A stretch of DNA of 64,000 bases from ZC4RG30 sp035556135 (GTDB taxonomy: Bacteria > Pseudomonadota > Gammaproteobacteria > Steroidobacterales > Steroidobacteraceae). Location: the NCBI GenBank assembly GCA_035556135.1, contig DATMFO010000005.1, positions 1 through 64,000 of the forward strand, read 5' to 3'. A program made the translations under genes and the position numbers. This document shows positions 54,448 to 63,387 of the stretch, piece by piece (position 1 is the first letter of the stretch; every line of letters begins with the position of its first letter). The notes under the pieces were generated by a model. That model saw only the letters and a program-made list of their open reading frames with translations. It did no database searches and had not been told where the DNA came from.

Positions 54448-55983
54448 ATGACTATGTCCGTACAACATTCCGGCAGCCGATTCGTGCTCGCCCTCGTCAG
54501 CGGGGCAGTGCTCAGCGCCTGCTCTCCCAGCGCCTCCACCGCCGTGCCCCCGGTTGAAGTCACCAACCTGCCTGCCGCCGCGGCCATGTTGCCGATGGCG
54601 GCCCAGGCGGTGGCGTCGCCGCCGGCTGCCGCCGCTCCGGTCGAGCCGATGGTGACCGGGCTCCCCGATTTCACGCGCCTGGTCGAGGTCTATGGCCCGG
54701 CAGTGGTGAACGTGCGGGTGAAGGAGAAGGCGCAACCTGCGGCTCGCATGCAGCGCAGCCCGTTCGAGGACCTGCTCCCGGGCTTCCCCGGGCTGGAAAT
54801 CGATCCCCGCAATTCGCAGCCCCGCCGGGGAGAAGGGTCGGGCTTCATCGTCAGCAGCGATGGCTACATCCTTACCAATGCCCACGTGGTGGCCGATACG
54901 GTGGAAGTGATGGTGACGCTCTCGGACCGCCGGGAGCTTGAAGCCAAGGTCGTGGGCTTTGACCGGCGCACCGACGTGGCCGTGATCAAGGTCGACGCAA
55001 CGGGATTGCCCACGGTACGCATCGGCGATCCTTCCAGGCTCAAGCCGGGCCAGTGGGTGGTGGCCATTGGTTCGCCCTTCGGGATGCAGAATTCCGTGAC
55101 GGCCGGCATCGTGAGCGCCACCTCGCGCGACCTGCCCCAGGACAATTACGTCCCGTTCATCCAGACCGATGCGGCCGTGAATCCCGGCAATTCCGGCGGT
55201 CCGCTGTTCAACCTGCAGGGCGAGGTCATCGGCATCAATTCGCAGATCTACAGCCAGAGCGGCAGCTATGAGGGACTGTCGTTCGCCATCCCGATCGACA
55301 TTGCGGACAACGTGCGCGACCAGCTGGTTGCCACCGGAAAAGTGACGCGCAGCAAGATCGGGCTGCAGTTCGAGCCATTGGGGGCCTCCATGGCGGCGGC
55401 CTTCAACCTCGAACGGCCCCGCGGGGCACTGGTTGTGGATGTCGAGCGGGAGGGCCCGGCAGACAAGGCGGGTATCCGCCCGGGGGATGTCATCCTTTCC
55501 GTCAATGGCCGGCCGGTTGAGAGCAATTCGTCCTTGCCCGCAATGATCTCCGTGCTCAAGCCGGGGTCCAGTACGGAACTTGAGATCTGGCGCGACAGCA
55601 AGCTGCGCAAGGTGGTTGCCAAGGTCGTCGAGATGCAGGAGGAAGGGGCCGCAGAGGCACCGCGCGTGCTCGGATCGCGACGCGGCGGCGGCAGCGCAAC
55701 GCCCGCTGAGCCGGCCGTGCTCGGCCTGGGCGTGCGCCCGCTCACGGCACAGGAGCGCGGGGCCATCGACACGCAGGGTTCCCTGGTGATCGAACAGGTC
55801 AGCGGGCCCGCCGAAGAGAAGGGCCTGCTTCCGGGAGACATCATCCTGAGTGTGGGCGGCACCGATGTGAAGAACGTGGCGGAACTGCAGGCTGCCATCA
55901 AGTCAGCCCCGCGGGTCGTTGCCTTGCGGATCCAGCGCGGCGACCGGATCAGCTACGCCGACATCCGCAAGCCGGCCGAGTAG
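54448..55983 (+). CDS. HtrA/DegP-family serine protease with lipoprotein signal
   Basis: The 511-aa S1C protease has the triad His146 (TNAHVV), Asp176 (RRTDVAVIK) and Ser249 (NPGNSGGP), followed by two PDZ domains (about 280-390 and 420-505). It should degrade or chaperone misfolded envelope proteins. The ATG at 54448 is preceded by GGAGG; the resulting N-terminus has lipobox LSAC at Cys25, so it is predicted to be lipid-anchored, unlike soluble DegP or DegQ. A 40-residue Pro/Ala-rich linker precedes the protease domain. It lies 113 bp after lnt. Confidence 0.9.
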   Translation: MTMSVQHSGSRFVLALVSGAVLSACSPSASTAVPPVEVTNLPAAAAMLPMAAQAVASPPAAAAPVEPMVTGLPDFTRLVEVYGPAVVNVRVKEKAQPAARMQRSPFEDLLPGFPGLEIDPRNSQPRRGEGSGFIVSSDGYILTNAHVVADTVEVMVTLSDRRELEAKVVGFDRRTDVAVIKVDATGLPTVRIGDPSRLKPGQWVVAIGSPFGMQNSVTAGIVSATSRDLPQDNYVPFIQTDAAVNPGNSGGPLFNLQGEVIGINSQIYSQSGSYEGLSFAIPIDIADNVRDQLVATGKVTRSKIGLQFEPLGASMAAAFNLERPRGALVVDVEREGPADKAGIRPGDVILSVNGRPVESNSSLPAMISVLKPGSSTELEIWRDSKLRKVVAKVVEMQEEGAAEAPRVLGSRRGGGSATPAEPAVLGLGVRPLTAQERGAIDTQGSLVIEQVSGPAEEKGLLPGDIILSVGGTDVKNVAELQAAIKSAPRVVALRIQRGDRISYADIRKPAE

Positions 55984-55988
55984 TACCA

Positions 55989-56004
55989 GCCCGCCCGGGC
56001 GGGC
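55989..56004. terminator. GC palindrome after the HtrA gene
   Basis: GCCCGCCCGGGCGGGC is a perfect 16-bp palindrome 5 bp after the HtrA stop and 56 bp before leuS. It has no T-run. Probably a 3'-end hairpin or weak terminator. Confidence 0.45.
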
Positions 56005-56060
56005 GTCACACGGGGGTGGCTCGTGTATCCTTGCGGGCCACCTTCCCGACCTGATCCCGC

Positions 56061-58694
56061 ATGCAAGAACGCTACGATCCGGCGGCCGTAGAGGCCGCCG
56101 CCCAGGCGGCCTGGCAGGCCGCCGACGCCTTTGCCGCCGACGAGTCCGCGCCCGGCGAGAAGTATTACTGCCTGTCGATGTTCCCGTACCCCTCGGGGCG
56201 GCTGCACATGGGGCATGTGCGCAACTACACCATCGGCGACGTGCTCTCGCGCTTCATGCGCATGCAGGGCCGCAACGTGCTGCAGCCCATGGGCTGGGAT
56301 GCCTTCGGCCTGCCGGCCGAGAACGCGGCGATGAAGAATGGCGTGCCGCCGGCACGCTGGACGCGCGAGAACATCGCCTACATGCGCGGGCAGTTGCGGT
56401 CGCTGGGTCTCGCGCTCGACTGGAAGCGCGAGCTGGCCACCTGCGATGCGGATTATTACAAGTGGAACCAGTGGCTGTTCCTGCGCATGCTCGAGAAGGG
56501 CATTGCCTACCGCAGGACCGGCACGGTGAACTGGGATCCGGTGGACCAGACGGTGCTCGCCAACGAGCAGGTGATCGACGGGCGCGGCTGGCGCACCGGC
56601 GCACTGGTGGAGAAGCGCGAGATTCCGATGTACTACCTCGGCATCACGCAATACGCCGAGGAACTGCGGGTCGCGCTTGATTCCCTGCCGGGCTGGCCGG
56701 AGCGCGTGCGCACCATGCAGGCAAACTGGATCGGGCGCAGCGAAGGCGTGGATGTCGATTTCCCGTATGGGGATGACACGCGTGCCTTGCTCGGCCGCGA
56801 TGGCGCGCTGCGCGTGTTCACCACGCGTGCGGACACGCTGCTGGGCGCGACCTATGTGGCCGTGGCCGCCGAACATCCCGTGGCCCTGGCCGCGGGCCAG
56901 GGCAATGCGCAGCTGGCTGCCTTCATCGACGAGTGCCGACGCGGCAGCACCATGGAGGCGGACCTCGCCACGCAGGAAAAGAAGGGCATGCCCACCGGGC
57001 TTTCGGTGCGGCATCCACTGACCGGCGAAGTGCTGCCGGTCTGGGTGGCCAACTATGTGCTGATGGGCTACGGCGAGGGTGCGGTGATGGCCGTGCCTGC
57101 GCATGACGAGCGCGACTTCGAGTTCGCCACCAGGTACGGCCTGCCGGTGAAGACGGTCATCGCCTCCACCAGCGGCAAATATGAGACCGTCGCGGCCCCC
57201 TGGCAGGAGGCTTATGCCGAGCACGGCGTGCTGGTGGATTCCGGCGAGTTCACCGGCCTGTCGTCCGGCGCTGCGGTGGACGCGATTGCTGCAGCCCTGC
57301 AGAAGAAAGCGTTGGGCCAGAAGCGCGTGCAGTTCCGGCTGCGCGACTGGGGCATCTCGCGCCAGCGCTACTGGGGCTGTCCCATCCCCATCATCCACTG
57401 CGCTGCCTGCGGCGATGTGCCGGTGCCGGACAGGGACCTGCCGGTGCGCCTGCCGGAGGACCTGGTGCCGGACGGCAGCGGCAATCCGCTGGCGAAGACA
57501 CCCTCGTTCTACCAGTGCAAGTGCCCGAAGTGCGGCGCGGACGCGCGGCGCGAAACCGACACCATGGACACCTTCGTGGATTCGTCCTGGTATTTCCTGC
57601 GCTTTGCCAGCGCGGGCAACGATGCGGCCATGGTGGATGCGCGCGCCAACTACTGGCTGCCGGTGGACCAGTACATCGGCGGCATCGAGCACGCCATCCT
57701 GCATCTGCTTTACTCGCGGTTCTGGACGAGGGTGATGCACCAGCTGGGGCTGGTGAAGACGCCCGAGCCTTTCGCGAACCTGCTCACCCAGGGGATGGTG
57801 CTGAACCACATCTTCCAGCGCACCACCGGCGGGCGGCGCGAATATTTCAGCCCGGGCGATGTGGACCTGGTGATCGACCCGGCAACGCGGCAGCCACGCG
57901 CGACGCTGAAAACCGATGGAAGCGCCGTGGATTACGAGGGCTTCGGCACCATGTCGAAGTCGCGCCTCAACGGCGTGGACCCGAACCTGATCACTGAAAA
58001 GCACGGTGCGGACACCGCGCGCCTGTTCATGATGTTCACCGCGCCGCCGGAGCAGTCGCTGGAGTGGAGCGATGACGGCGTCGTGGGTGCGAACCGCTTC
58101 CTCAGGCGCCTGTGGAAGGCGGTGTTCGATCATCTGGCCGCAGGCGGTGCGGTCGCTGCCGATGCGGTGAAGGCCGCGCTGGCAGGCGAGCTCTCCCCGT
58201 CCGACCGGGATCTGCGGCGAATTGCCCACCACACGTTGTCCAAGGTCGAGGATGACATCGGCCGTCGCAAGGTGTTCAACACCGCCGTGGCCAGCGTGAT
58301 GGAGCTGCTGAATGCAGTGGGCAAGCATGCCGGCGAGGCGAGCTCCGCGGCGCGCTCCGTGCGCCAGGAGGCGCTGGAGATCGCCGTGATGTGCCTTTCG
58401 CCCATCGTGCCGCATGTATGCCATGTGCTGTGGGGCGAACTCGGGCAGGGCAATGAATTGTGGCGCACCCCGTGGCGCAAGGCCGATCCGGCCGCGCTGG
58501 TACAGGATGCCATCGAGATCGTGGTGCAGGTGAACGGCAAGCTGCGTGGCCGCGTCAGCGTCGCCCCCACGGCCAACGAGGATGAGGTGAAAGCCGCCGC
58601 ACTGGCAGACGAGCAGGTGGTCAAGTTCTGCGAGGGCCGCACGCCGAAGAAGGTGATCGTCGTGAAGGGCAAGCTGGTCAACGTGGTAGTGTGA
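56061..58694 (+). CDS. leuS: Leucyl-tRNA synthetase
   Basis: The 877-aa class I synthetase has its HIGH-type motif in YPSGRLHMGHVRNY, an inserted CP1 editing domain (about 225-420), and KMSKS-type GTMSKSRLNGV near residue 635. C-terminal anticodon-binding and LeuRS-specific ends are complete. The ATG at 56061 (MQERYDPAAVE) is the usual start. Its stop overlaps lptE, the conserved leuS-lptE-holA context, here interrupted by four other genes. Confidence 0.98.
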   Translation: MQERYDPAAVEAAAQAAWQAADAFAADESAPGEKYYCLSMFPYPSGRLHMGHVRNYTIGDVLSRFMRMQGRNVLQPMGWDAFGLPAENAAMKNGVPPARWTRENIAYMRGQLRSLGLALDWKRELATCDADYYKWNQWLFLRMLEKGIAYRRTGTVNWDPVDQTVLANEQVIDGRGWRTGALVEKREIPMYYLGITQYAEELRVALDSLPGWPERVRTMQANWIGRSEGVDVDFPYGDDTRALLGRDGALRVFTTRADTLLGATYVAVAAEHPVALAAGQGNAQLAAFIDECRRGSTMEADLATQEKKGMPTGLSVRHPLTGEVLPVWVANYVLMGYGEGAVMAVPAHDERDFEFATRYGLPVKTVIASTSGKYETVAAPWQEAYAEHGVLVDSGEFTGLSSGAAVDAIAAALQKKALGQKRVQFRLRDWGISRQRYWGCPIPIIHCAACGDVPVPDRDLPVRLPEDLVPDGSGNPLAKTPSFYQCKCPKCGADARRETDTMDTFVDSSWYFLRFASAGNDAAMVDARANYWLPVDQYIGGIEHAILHLLYSRFWTRVMHQLGLVKTPEPFANLLTQGMVLNHIFQRTTGGRREYFSPGDVDLVIDPATRQPRATLKTDGSAVDYEGFGTMSKSRLNGVDPNLITEKHGADTARLFMMFTAPPEQSLEWSDDGVVGANRFLRRLWKAVFDHLAAGGAVAADAVKAALAGELSPSDRDLRRIAHHTLSKVEDDIGRRKVFNTAVASVMELLNAVGKHAGEASSAARSVRQEALEIAVMCLSPIVPHVCHVLWGELGQGNELWRTPWRKADPAALVQDAIEIVVQVNGKLRGRVSVAPTANEDEVKAAALADEQVVKFCEGRTPKKVIVVKGKLVNVVV

Positions 58695-59194
58695 GACCCG
58701 TGCGTGCCACGCTCCTGCTGAGGCTGCTTTTTCCCGTGCTGGTCGGGACGTGGCTGGCCGGCTGCGGGTTCCAGCTGCAGGGGCGACAGCAACTCTCGCC
58801 GCGCCTTGCCACCGTGCAGGTGGAGGCTGCCGACCGGCACAGCGACTTCACCCGCGCGCTGCGAAGGTCGCTAGCCGCCAGTGGCGCGAGGCTGGTCGAC
58901 TCTGCCGGCACGGATGGCGCGACGGTGCGCGTGCTTCGCGACCGTGTCACCGAGAACGTGCTGTCGGTGGATGCGCGCAACATCCCCACGGACTACGAGC
59001 TGATCTACGAGGTGGAGGTCGAGGTGCGCTCGGGCGGCCAGGAGCTGATGGCGGCCGAACCCTTCCACCTGTCCCGCATCTACAGCTTTGATGAAAGGCG
59101 CAAGCAGGCCAAGGACCGCGAGCGCGATGTGCTGCGCGAGGCGCTGGCCCGTGACATGGCCAGCGTGGTGCTGCGCCGCCTCGCCTCACTCTGA
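58691..59194 (+). CDS. lptE: LPS-assembly lipoprotein LptE
   Basis: The 167-aa outer-membrane lipoprotein (lipobox LAGC, then GFQLQG) plugs LptD for lipopolysaccharide insertion. The C-terminal helix DRERDVLREALARDMASVVLRRL fits the family. It starts with GTG overlapping the leuS stop by 4 bp, so it depends on leuS translation. Confidence 0.92.
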   Translation: MRPVRATLLLRLLFPVLVGTWLAGCGFQLQGRQQLSPRLATVQVEAADRHSDFTRALRRSLAASGARLVDSAGTDGATVRVLRDRVTENVLSVDARNIPTDYELIYEVEVEVRSGGQELMAAEPFHLSRIYSFDERRKQAKDRERDVLREALARDMASVVLRRLASL

Positions 59195-59203
59195 GGCGCA
59201 GCC

Positions 59204-59686
59204 ATGCTGCGCATGGGAGGACTGGACCGCGCGGCCGTGGGACAGCTGCTGGCGCGCTTCGGCCTCGAACTGCGCATGGTTCCGCACGGGGAGGACATTC
59301 CCGGCAGCTACTGGGGTGACTCGGAGGCCGGGCTGAAGGGCAGCACGCTCTACGCACGCCACGACACGCCGCTCCACTCCGTGCTGCACGAGGCCTCGCA
59401 CTTCATCTGCATGGCGCCTGAGCGGCGCGCCGGGCTTGATACCAATGCGGGCGGGGATGATGCCGAGGAATGCGGCGTCTGTTACCTGCAGCTGCTGCTG
59501 TCACGCGAGTTGCCGCAGAGCGGTTTCACCCGTGCCTGTGCCGACATGGATGAATGGGGCTACAGCTTCCGGCTGGGGTCCACGCGGGCCTGGTTCGAGC
59601 AGGATGCGGAAGATGCGAGGCTTTGGTTGCTGGCTGCCGGAATCGTGGACGGGGAGGGCAGGCTCACCTGGAACTGCAGGGTCTGA
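59204..59686 (+). CDS. Uncharacterised HExxH putative metalloprotein
   Basis: The 160-aa protein has a perfect HExxH motif (His62-Glu63-Ala-Ser-His66, in SVLHEASHFICM) and a downstream GGDDAEECGVCYLQ whose Glu88 or Glu89, 22-23 residues later, could be the third ligand, the gluzincin layout. IPGSYWGDSEAGLKGSTLYAR is a conserved-looking N-terminal block. It has no signal peptide. It faintly resembles EF-P hydroxylase-type proteins (HEISH), but I cannot assign a function. GAGG lies before ATG 59204; it follows lptE by 9 bp. Confidence 0.75.
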   Translation: MLRMGGLDRAAVGQLLARFGLELRMVPHGEDIPGSYWGDSEAGLKGSTLYARHDTPLHSVLHEASHFICMAPERRAGLDTNAGGDDAEECGVCYLQLLLSRELPQSGFTRACADMDEWGYSFRLGSTRAWFEQDAEDARLWLLAAGIVDGEGRLTWNCRV

Positions 59687-59752
59687 CGCCAGCACTTCCC
59701 TGGTTTCCAGCTGATTCGATTCCAGGCATTGGCGCCGGATCCGCAGCGAGTC

Positions 59753-61990
59753 TCAGTCCGATAGCGCCAGCGCCACGAACTCCCCTGCCTGGCCCGGCGC
59801 GCCCACGGGCACGAGGATGTACTGCTTGCCGCCCGCGGCATACGTCATCGGCACACCGGTCTGCCGCAGCCCGAGGTCCATCTCCCACACGATCTCGCCC
59901 GTGCGCTTGTCATGCGCCCTGAACTTCGTGCCGCCCTCGCTGGCGACGAACATGCCGGCGCCTTCGCCGGCGAACAGCAGCGACTTCGTCACCAGCAGCC
60001 CGGCACGGTCATCGTGGCCAGTGCGGGGAAGGTTGAGTCCGCGCAGCTTTTCGTGGTTGCGCACGTATTCCGGCGTATCGCCATTGGCGACGGTCCACAG
60101 CTTCCTGCCGGTATTCAGGTCAATGGCCACGATGCTGCCCCAGGGTGGCTTCGACAGCGGCAGGCCGAAGGGGCCGGTCGAGCGGCTGCTGGCCGTGAGG
60201 ATGTAGTCGAGGTTGGAGCGCGCCGCATCCTTGCCCAGTCCGATCACACTGAATGTCGAGGTGGATGGCACGTACAGGATGCCGGTTTCCGGATCCGCCA
60301 CGGCGCCCTGCCAGTTCGCGCCGCCCTGCGACCCGGGCGACATCAGCGTGCCGCCGTTTTCCGGCGTGACCACCGAAGGCGGGTTGTACAGCGGACCCAT
60401 GCGGTAGCGCGATGCGATGCGCTTCGCCTCGGCGAAGATTTCAGGTGTCAGGTCGTTGAGGTCGGCCTCGCTCACGCCCTGCCGTTCGAATGGCTCCGGC
60501 AGCGTGGGGAAGGGCTGGGTGCGCGCGGTCACTTCGCCGGGGACATCAGTCTGTGGCACCGGCCGCTCGACGATGGGCCACACCGGTTGCCCGGTGACGC
60601 GGTCGAAGACATAGGTGAAGCCCTGCTTGGTGACCTGCGCCACGGCCTGGATACGGCGCCCATCCACCGTGAGGTCGATCAGCACCGGCGGCGCCGGCGG
60701 GTCGTAGTCCCAGATGTCGTGGTGGATGAGCTGGTAATGCCAGCGGCGCTTGCCGGTGCGCGCGTCCAGGCATACGAGGCTGCTGGAATACAGGTTGTCG
60801 CCCGGCCGATGGCCGCCGTAGAAATCGCTGGTTGGCGCTTCCACCGGCAGGTAAACCAGTCCGCGCGCCGCGTCGTAGCTGAAGGGTGGCCAGACTCCGG
60901 TGTTGCCGGTCCAGGAGCGTGCATCGTCGGTCCAGCTCTTGCCGCCGGGATCATCAGCAGGGGCGATGGTGTGGAACACCCACAGCCGCTTGCCAGTGCG
61001 GGCGTCGAAGCCCATCACGTTGCCCGCCGGCATTTCCTTGCGCGGCGGCGAGGCTCCGGTGCCGAATGCGGACCCGACGATGACCACGTCCCCAACCACC
61101 ACTGGTGGAGAGCTGGAGCCAATCGGTCCCGTGACGGGGTCCATTGGCGGCACGGCATTGCGCTTCAGGTCTACGATGCCACCGTCGCCAAAGCCCGGCA
61201 GCGGCCGACCCGTCTTCGCTTCGAGCGCGACCAGCTGGTAGCCCGCCGTGATGAAATACAGCGTGTCGCGACCCCCTTCGCGGCGCAGAGCCAGCCCTCG
61301 GCCCGGGCCCTTGCGCGGCGCGTTTTCGCCACGCTTGCCCTCATCGAGGCGGTACATCCACAGCGTCTCGCCGTTCTTCGCGTCGATGGCCACCACGCTG
61401 CGCGATGCGCCGGCCGTGGCATAGAGCACGCCATTGGCCATCAATGGAGTGACCTCGAAATTCGGCCACACGGCTGAACCGAAGTTGTCCGATCGCCAGC
61501 GCCAGGCCACACGCACCCGTGCGATGTTGTCGGCGCGGATCTGCGCCAGGGGCGAGTAGTTGAGGCTGCCCGGGTCGCCGCGGTGATGCAGCCACTCCGC
61601 GTCCGGAACGGGCTTCTCGAACGGGCCCAGCGCCAGCCGCTCGCGCCCCGGCGCCACGCCGTTGATCGACATCATCAGCGCGGCGAGGCTTTCATACTCC
61701 GCGCCCTGCAGGCCGCCTGGCTGCGTGACGGGCATGGTGCGCCGGGTATGCTCGAACAGCTGCTGCCAGCGGTTGCCCCACTTCTGGGTGAAAGCGCCAC
61801 CCTGCAGGGAGGGTCCGGCCACGCCGCCTTCCATTGCCGTGCCGTGGCAGGCCGCGCAGTGACGCGCATAGGCGGCGCGTCCCGCTTCCGCCTGCTCGGC
61901 GGTGAAGCCCGGCGGCGGCGGAGCCTGCGCCGCCAGCGCGGGGAGTGGCGCGCACAGCATTGCAACCAGCAACCGCGTGCGCAGCTTCAT
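59753..61990 (-). CDS. PQQ-dependent dehydrogenase with fused cytochrome c domain
   Basis: The 745-aa periplasmic quinoprotein has a signal peptide (cleavage near LPALA-A), an N-terminal cytochrome c domain with haem motif CAACHG (45-50), and an eight-bladed PQQ propeller with tryptophan-docking repeats (DAKNGETLWMYR, DARTGKRLWVFH, DLNTGRKLWTV). It should oxidise a sugar or alcohol and pass electrons through its own haem. The ATG at 61990 is one base after the prolyl iminopeptidase stop. No PQQ synthesis genes are in the window. Confidence 0.88.
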   Translation of the reverse strand: MKLRTRLLVAMLCAPLPALAAQAPPPPGFTAEQAEAGRAAYARHCAACHGTAMEGGVAGPSLQGGAFTQKWGNRWQQLFEHTRRTMPVTQPGGLQGAEYESLAALMMSINGVAPGRERLALGPFEKPVPDAEWLHHRGDPGSLNYSPLAQIRADNIARVRVAWRWRSDNFGSAVWPNFEVTPLMANGVLYATAGASRSVVAIDAKNGETLWMYRLDEGKRGENAPRKGPGRGLALRREGGRDTLYFITAGYQLVALEAKTGRPLPGFGDGGIVDLKRNAVPPMDPVTGPIGSSSPPVVVGDVVIVGSAFGTGASPPRKEMPAGNVMGFDARTGKRLWVFHTIAPADDPGGKSWTDDARSWTGNTGVWPPFSYDAARGLVYLPVEAPTSDFYGGHRPGDNLYSSSLVCLDARTGKRRWHYQLIHHDIWDYDPPAPPVLIDLTVDGRRIQAVAQVTKQGFTYVFDRVTGQPVWPIVERPVPQTDVPGEVTARTQPFPTLPEPFERQGVSEADLNDLTPEIFAEAKRIASRYRMGPLYNPPSVVTPENGGTLMSPGSQGGANWQGAVADPETGILYVPSTSTFSVIGLGKDAARSNLDYILTASSRSTGPFGLPLSKPPWGSIVAIDLNTGRKLWTVANGDTPEYVRNHEKLRGLNLPRTGHDDRAGLLVTKSLLFAGEGAGMFVASEGGTKFRAHDKRTGEIVWEMDLGLRQTGVPMTYAAGGKQYILVPVGAPGQAGEFVALALSD

Positions 61991-61991
61991 G

Positions 61992-62993
61992 CTAGCGGCG
62001 CCTTGCGAACTTGTCGGTGGCGCGACGCAGCGCCCTGGCGATGCCCGGCTCGAAGGCCGAGTGTCCGGCGTCTGGCACGACCACCAGCTCGGATCCAGGC
62101 CAGGCCCGATGCAGGTGCCAGGCACTGCGCATCGGGCACACCACGTCGTAACGCCCCTGCACGATCACCACCGGGATGTGCCGGATCTTTGGCACGTCGC
62201 GCAGCAGCTGGTCGTCGTGCTCCAGGAAGCCGCCATTGACGAAGTAGTGACACTCGATGCGCGCGAACGCTGCCGCATATTCGATGTCGCGCATCTTCGC
62301 CACGTACGAGGGATCGCTGTGCAGGTGGCTGGTGGCGCCTTCCCAAACCGACCAGGCACGTGCGGCGGCATTACGCTCCCGGGTATCGGAACTGGTGAGG
62401 CGCCGGTAGTAGGCGCGCATCAGGTCGTAGCGCTCCTCTTCGGGAATCGGCGCAATGTAGTGCTCCCACTGATCGGGGAACAGTGATGCCGCACCTTCGC
62501 TGCTCTGGTAGAACCACTCCAGCTCCGAACGGCGCAGCAGGAAGATGCCGCGCAACACCAGCTCGGTGACCCGGTCGGGATGTTTCTGCGCATAGGCCAG
62601 CGCCAGCGTCGAACCCCAGCTGCCGCCGAACACCTGCCATTGCCCGATCCCCAGCAGCTCGCGCAGTTTTTCCGTGTCGGCGACGAGATCCCAGGTGGTG
62701 TTTTCCTCGAGCGAGGCATGCGGCGTGCTCTTGCCGCAGCCGCGCTGGTCGAACATCACGATGCGGTAGCGCTTCGGGTCGAAGAAACGCCGCATCTGGG
62801 GATTGGTGCCGCCGCCCGGTCCGCCGTGCAGGAACACCACCGGCTTGCCCTTCGGGTTGCCGCTTTCCTCGTAGTAGATCTCGTGCAGCCTGGAAACCTT
62901 CAGGCGACCGGTGCGCAGCGCGCGCAGCGGCGGGTACAGCCCGTCGGCAGGTGCGGATTTCGCCGCGGTCTTCCTCGCCCGCGCCGTGGCCAC
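61992..62993 (-). CDS. pip: Prolyl iminopeptidase (S33 alpha/beta hydrolase)
   Basis: The 333-aa enzyme releases N-terminal proline from peptides. VVFLHGGPGGGTNP forms the oxyanion region, MFDQRGCGKSTPH is diagnostic of Pip, and the nucleophile Ser125 is in FGGSWGSTLAL; catalytic Asp (QGRYDVVCP) and His (DAGHSAFEP) are present. It starts with GTG directly abutting the HIT stop (TAGGTG), with GGAG 8 bases upstream. A 15-residue basic N-terminal extension precedes the core. Confidence 0.93.
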   Translation of the reverse strand: MATARARKTAAKSAPADGLYPPLRALRTGRLKVSRLHEIYYEESGNPKGKPVVFLHGGPGGGTNPQMRRFFDPKRYRIVMFDQRGCGKSTPHASLEENTTWDLVADTEKLRELLGIGQWQVFGGSWGSTLALAYAQKHPDRVTELVLRGIFLLRRSELEWFYQSSEGAASLFPDQWEHYIAPIPEEERYDLMRAYYRRLTSSDTRERNAAARAWSVWEGATSHLHSDPSYVAKMRDIEYAAAFARIECHYFVNGGFLEHDDQLLRDVPKIRHIPVVIVQGRYDVVCPMRSAWHLHRAWPGSELVVVPDAGHSAFEPGIARALRRATDKFARRR

Positions 62994-63341
62994 CTAGCGG
63001 GCTCCGGTCATGGGGCCCAGCGGCGCGCCGCCGATGAGGTGCAGGTGGAGGTGATAAACCTCCTGTCCGCCGTGCCGGTTGCAGTTGACCAGCAGCCGAT
63101 AGCCGTCTTCGGCAATCCCCAGCTGCTTCGCGAGGTCGCGCGCCACCAGGAAGAGCTTGCCGATCAGCGGGGCATCGGCATCGGCAATGTCATTGGCGGT
63201 GGGAATGGGCCTGTTCGGCACGATGAGGATGTGCACCGGCGCGCGCGGGTGGATGTCGCGGAACGCGGTGACCTCGGCATCCTGGTAGAGGATGTCCGCG
63301 GGAATCTCGCGGGCGACGATGCGTTCGAAGAGCGTAGGCAT
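62994..63341 (-). CDS. hinT: HIT-family protein, HinT-like
   Basis: The 115-aa protein carries the histidine triad HLHLHLIGG (His97, His99, His101) and the HinT-type start MPTLFERIVAREIPADILYQD. HinT hydrolyses aminoacyl-adenylates and related phosphoramidates. GGAGG precedes ATG 63341. It leads a three-gene operon with pip and the PQQ dehydrogenase. Confidence 0.95.
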   Translation of the reverse strand: MPTLFERIVAREIPADILYQDAEVTAFRDIHPRAPVHILIVPNRPIPTANDIADADAPLIGKLFLVARDLAKQLGIAEDGYRLLVNCNRHGGQEVYHLHLHLIGGAPLGPMTGAR

Positions 63342-63374
63342 GCCCGGGCCTCCGTGGGGGCGCTGACTTGGGCC

Positions 63375-63380
63375 TATAAT
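63375..63380 (+). promoter_or_regulatory. Consensus -10 box directly upstream of holA
   Basis: TATAAT lies 7 bp before the only plausible holA start codon (TTG 63388). No good -35 box is seen 17 bp upstream. Transcription from this box would start at or next to the start codon, suggesting a leaderless message. Confidence 0.45.
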
Positions 63381-63387
63381 AGCGGCC

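Noticed and set aside
55953..58424. 823-codon minus-strand open frame opposite leuS
   Set aside because: Leucyl-tRNA synthetase on the plus strand is complete with all motifs; the reverse frame is composition-driven.
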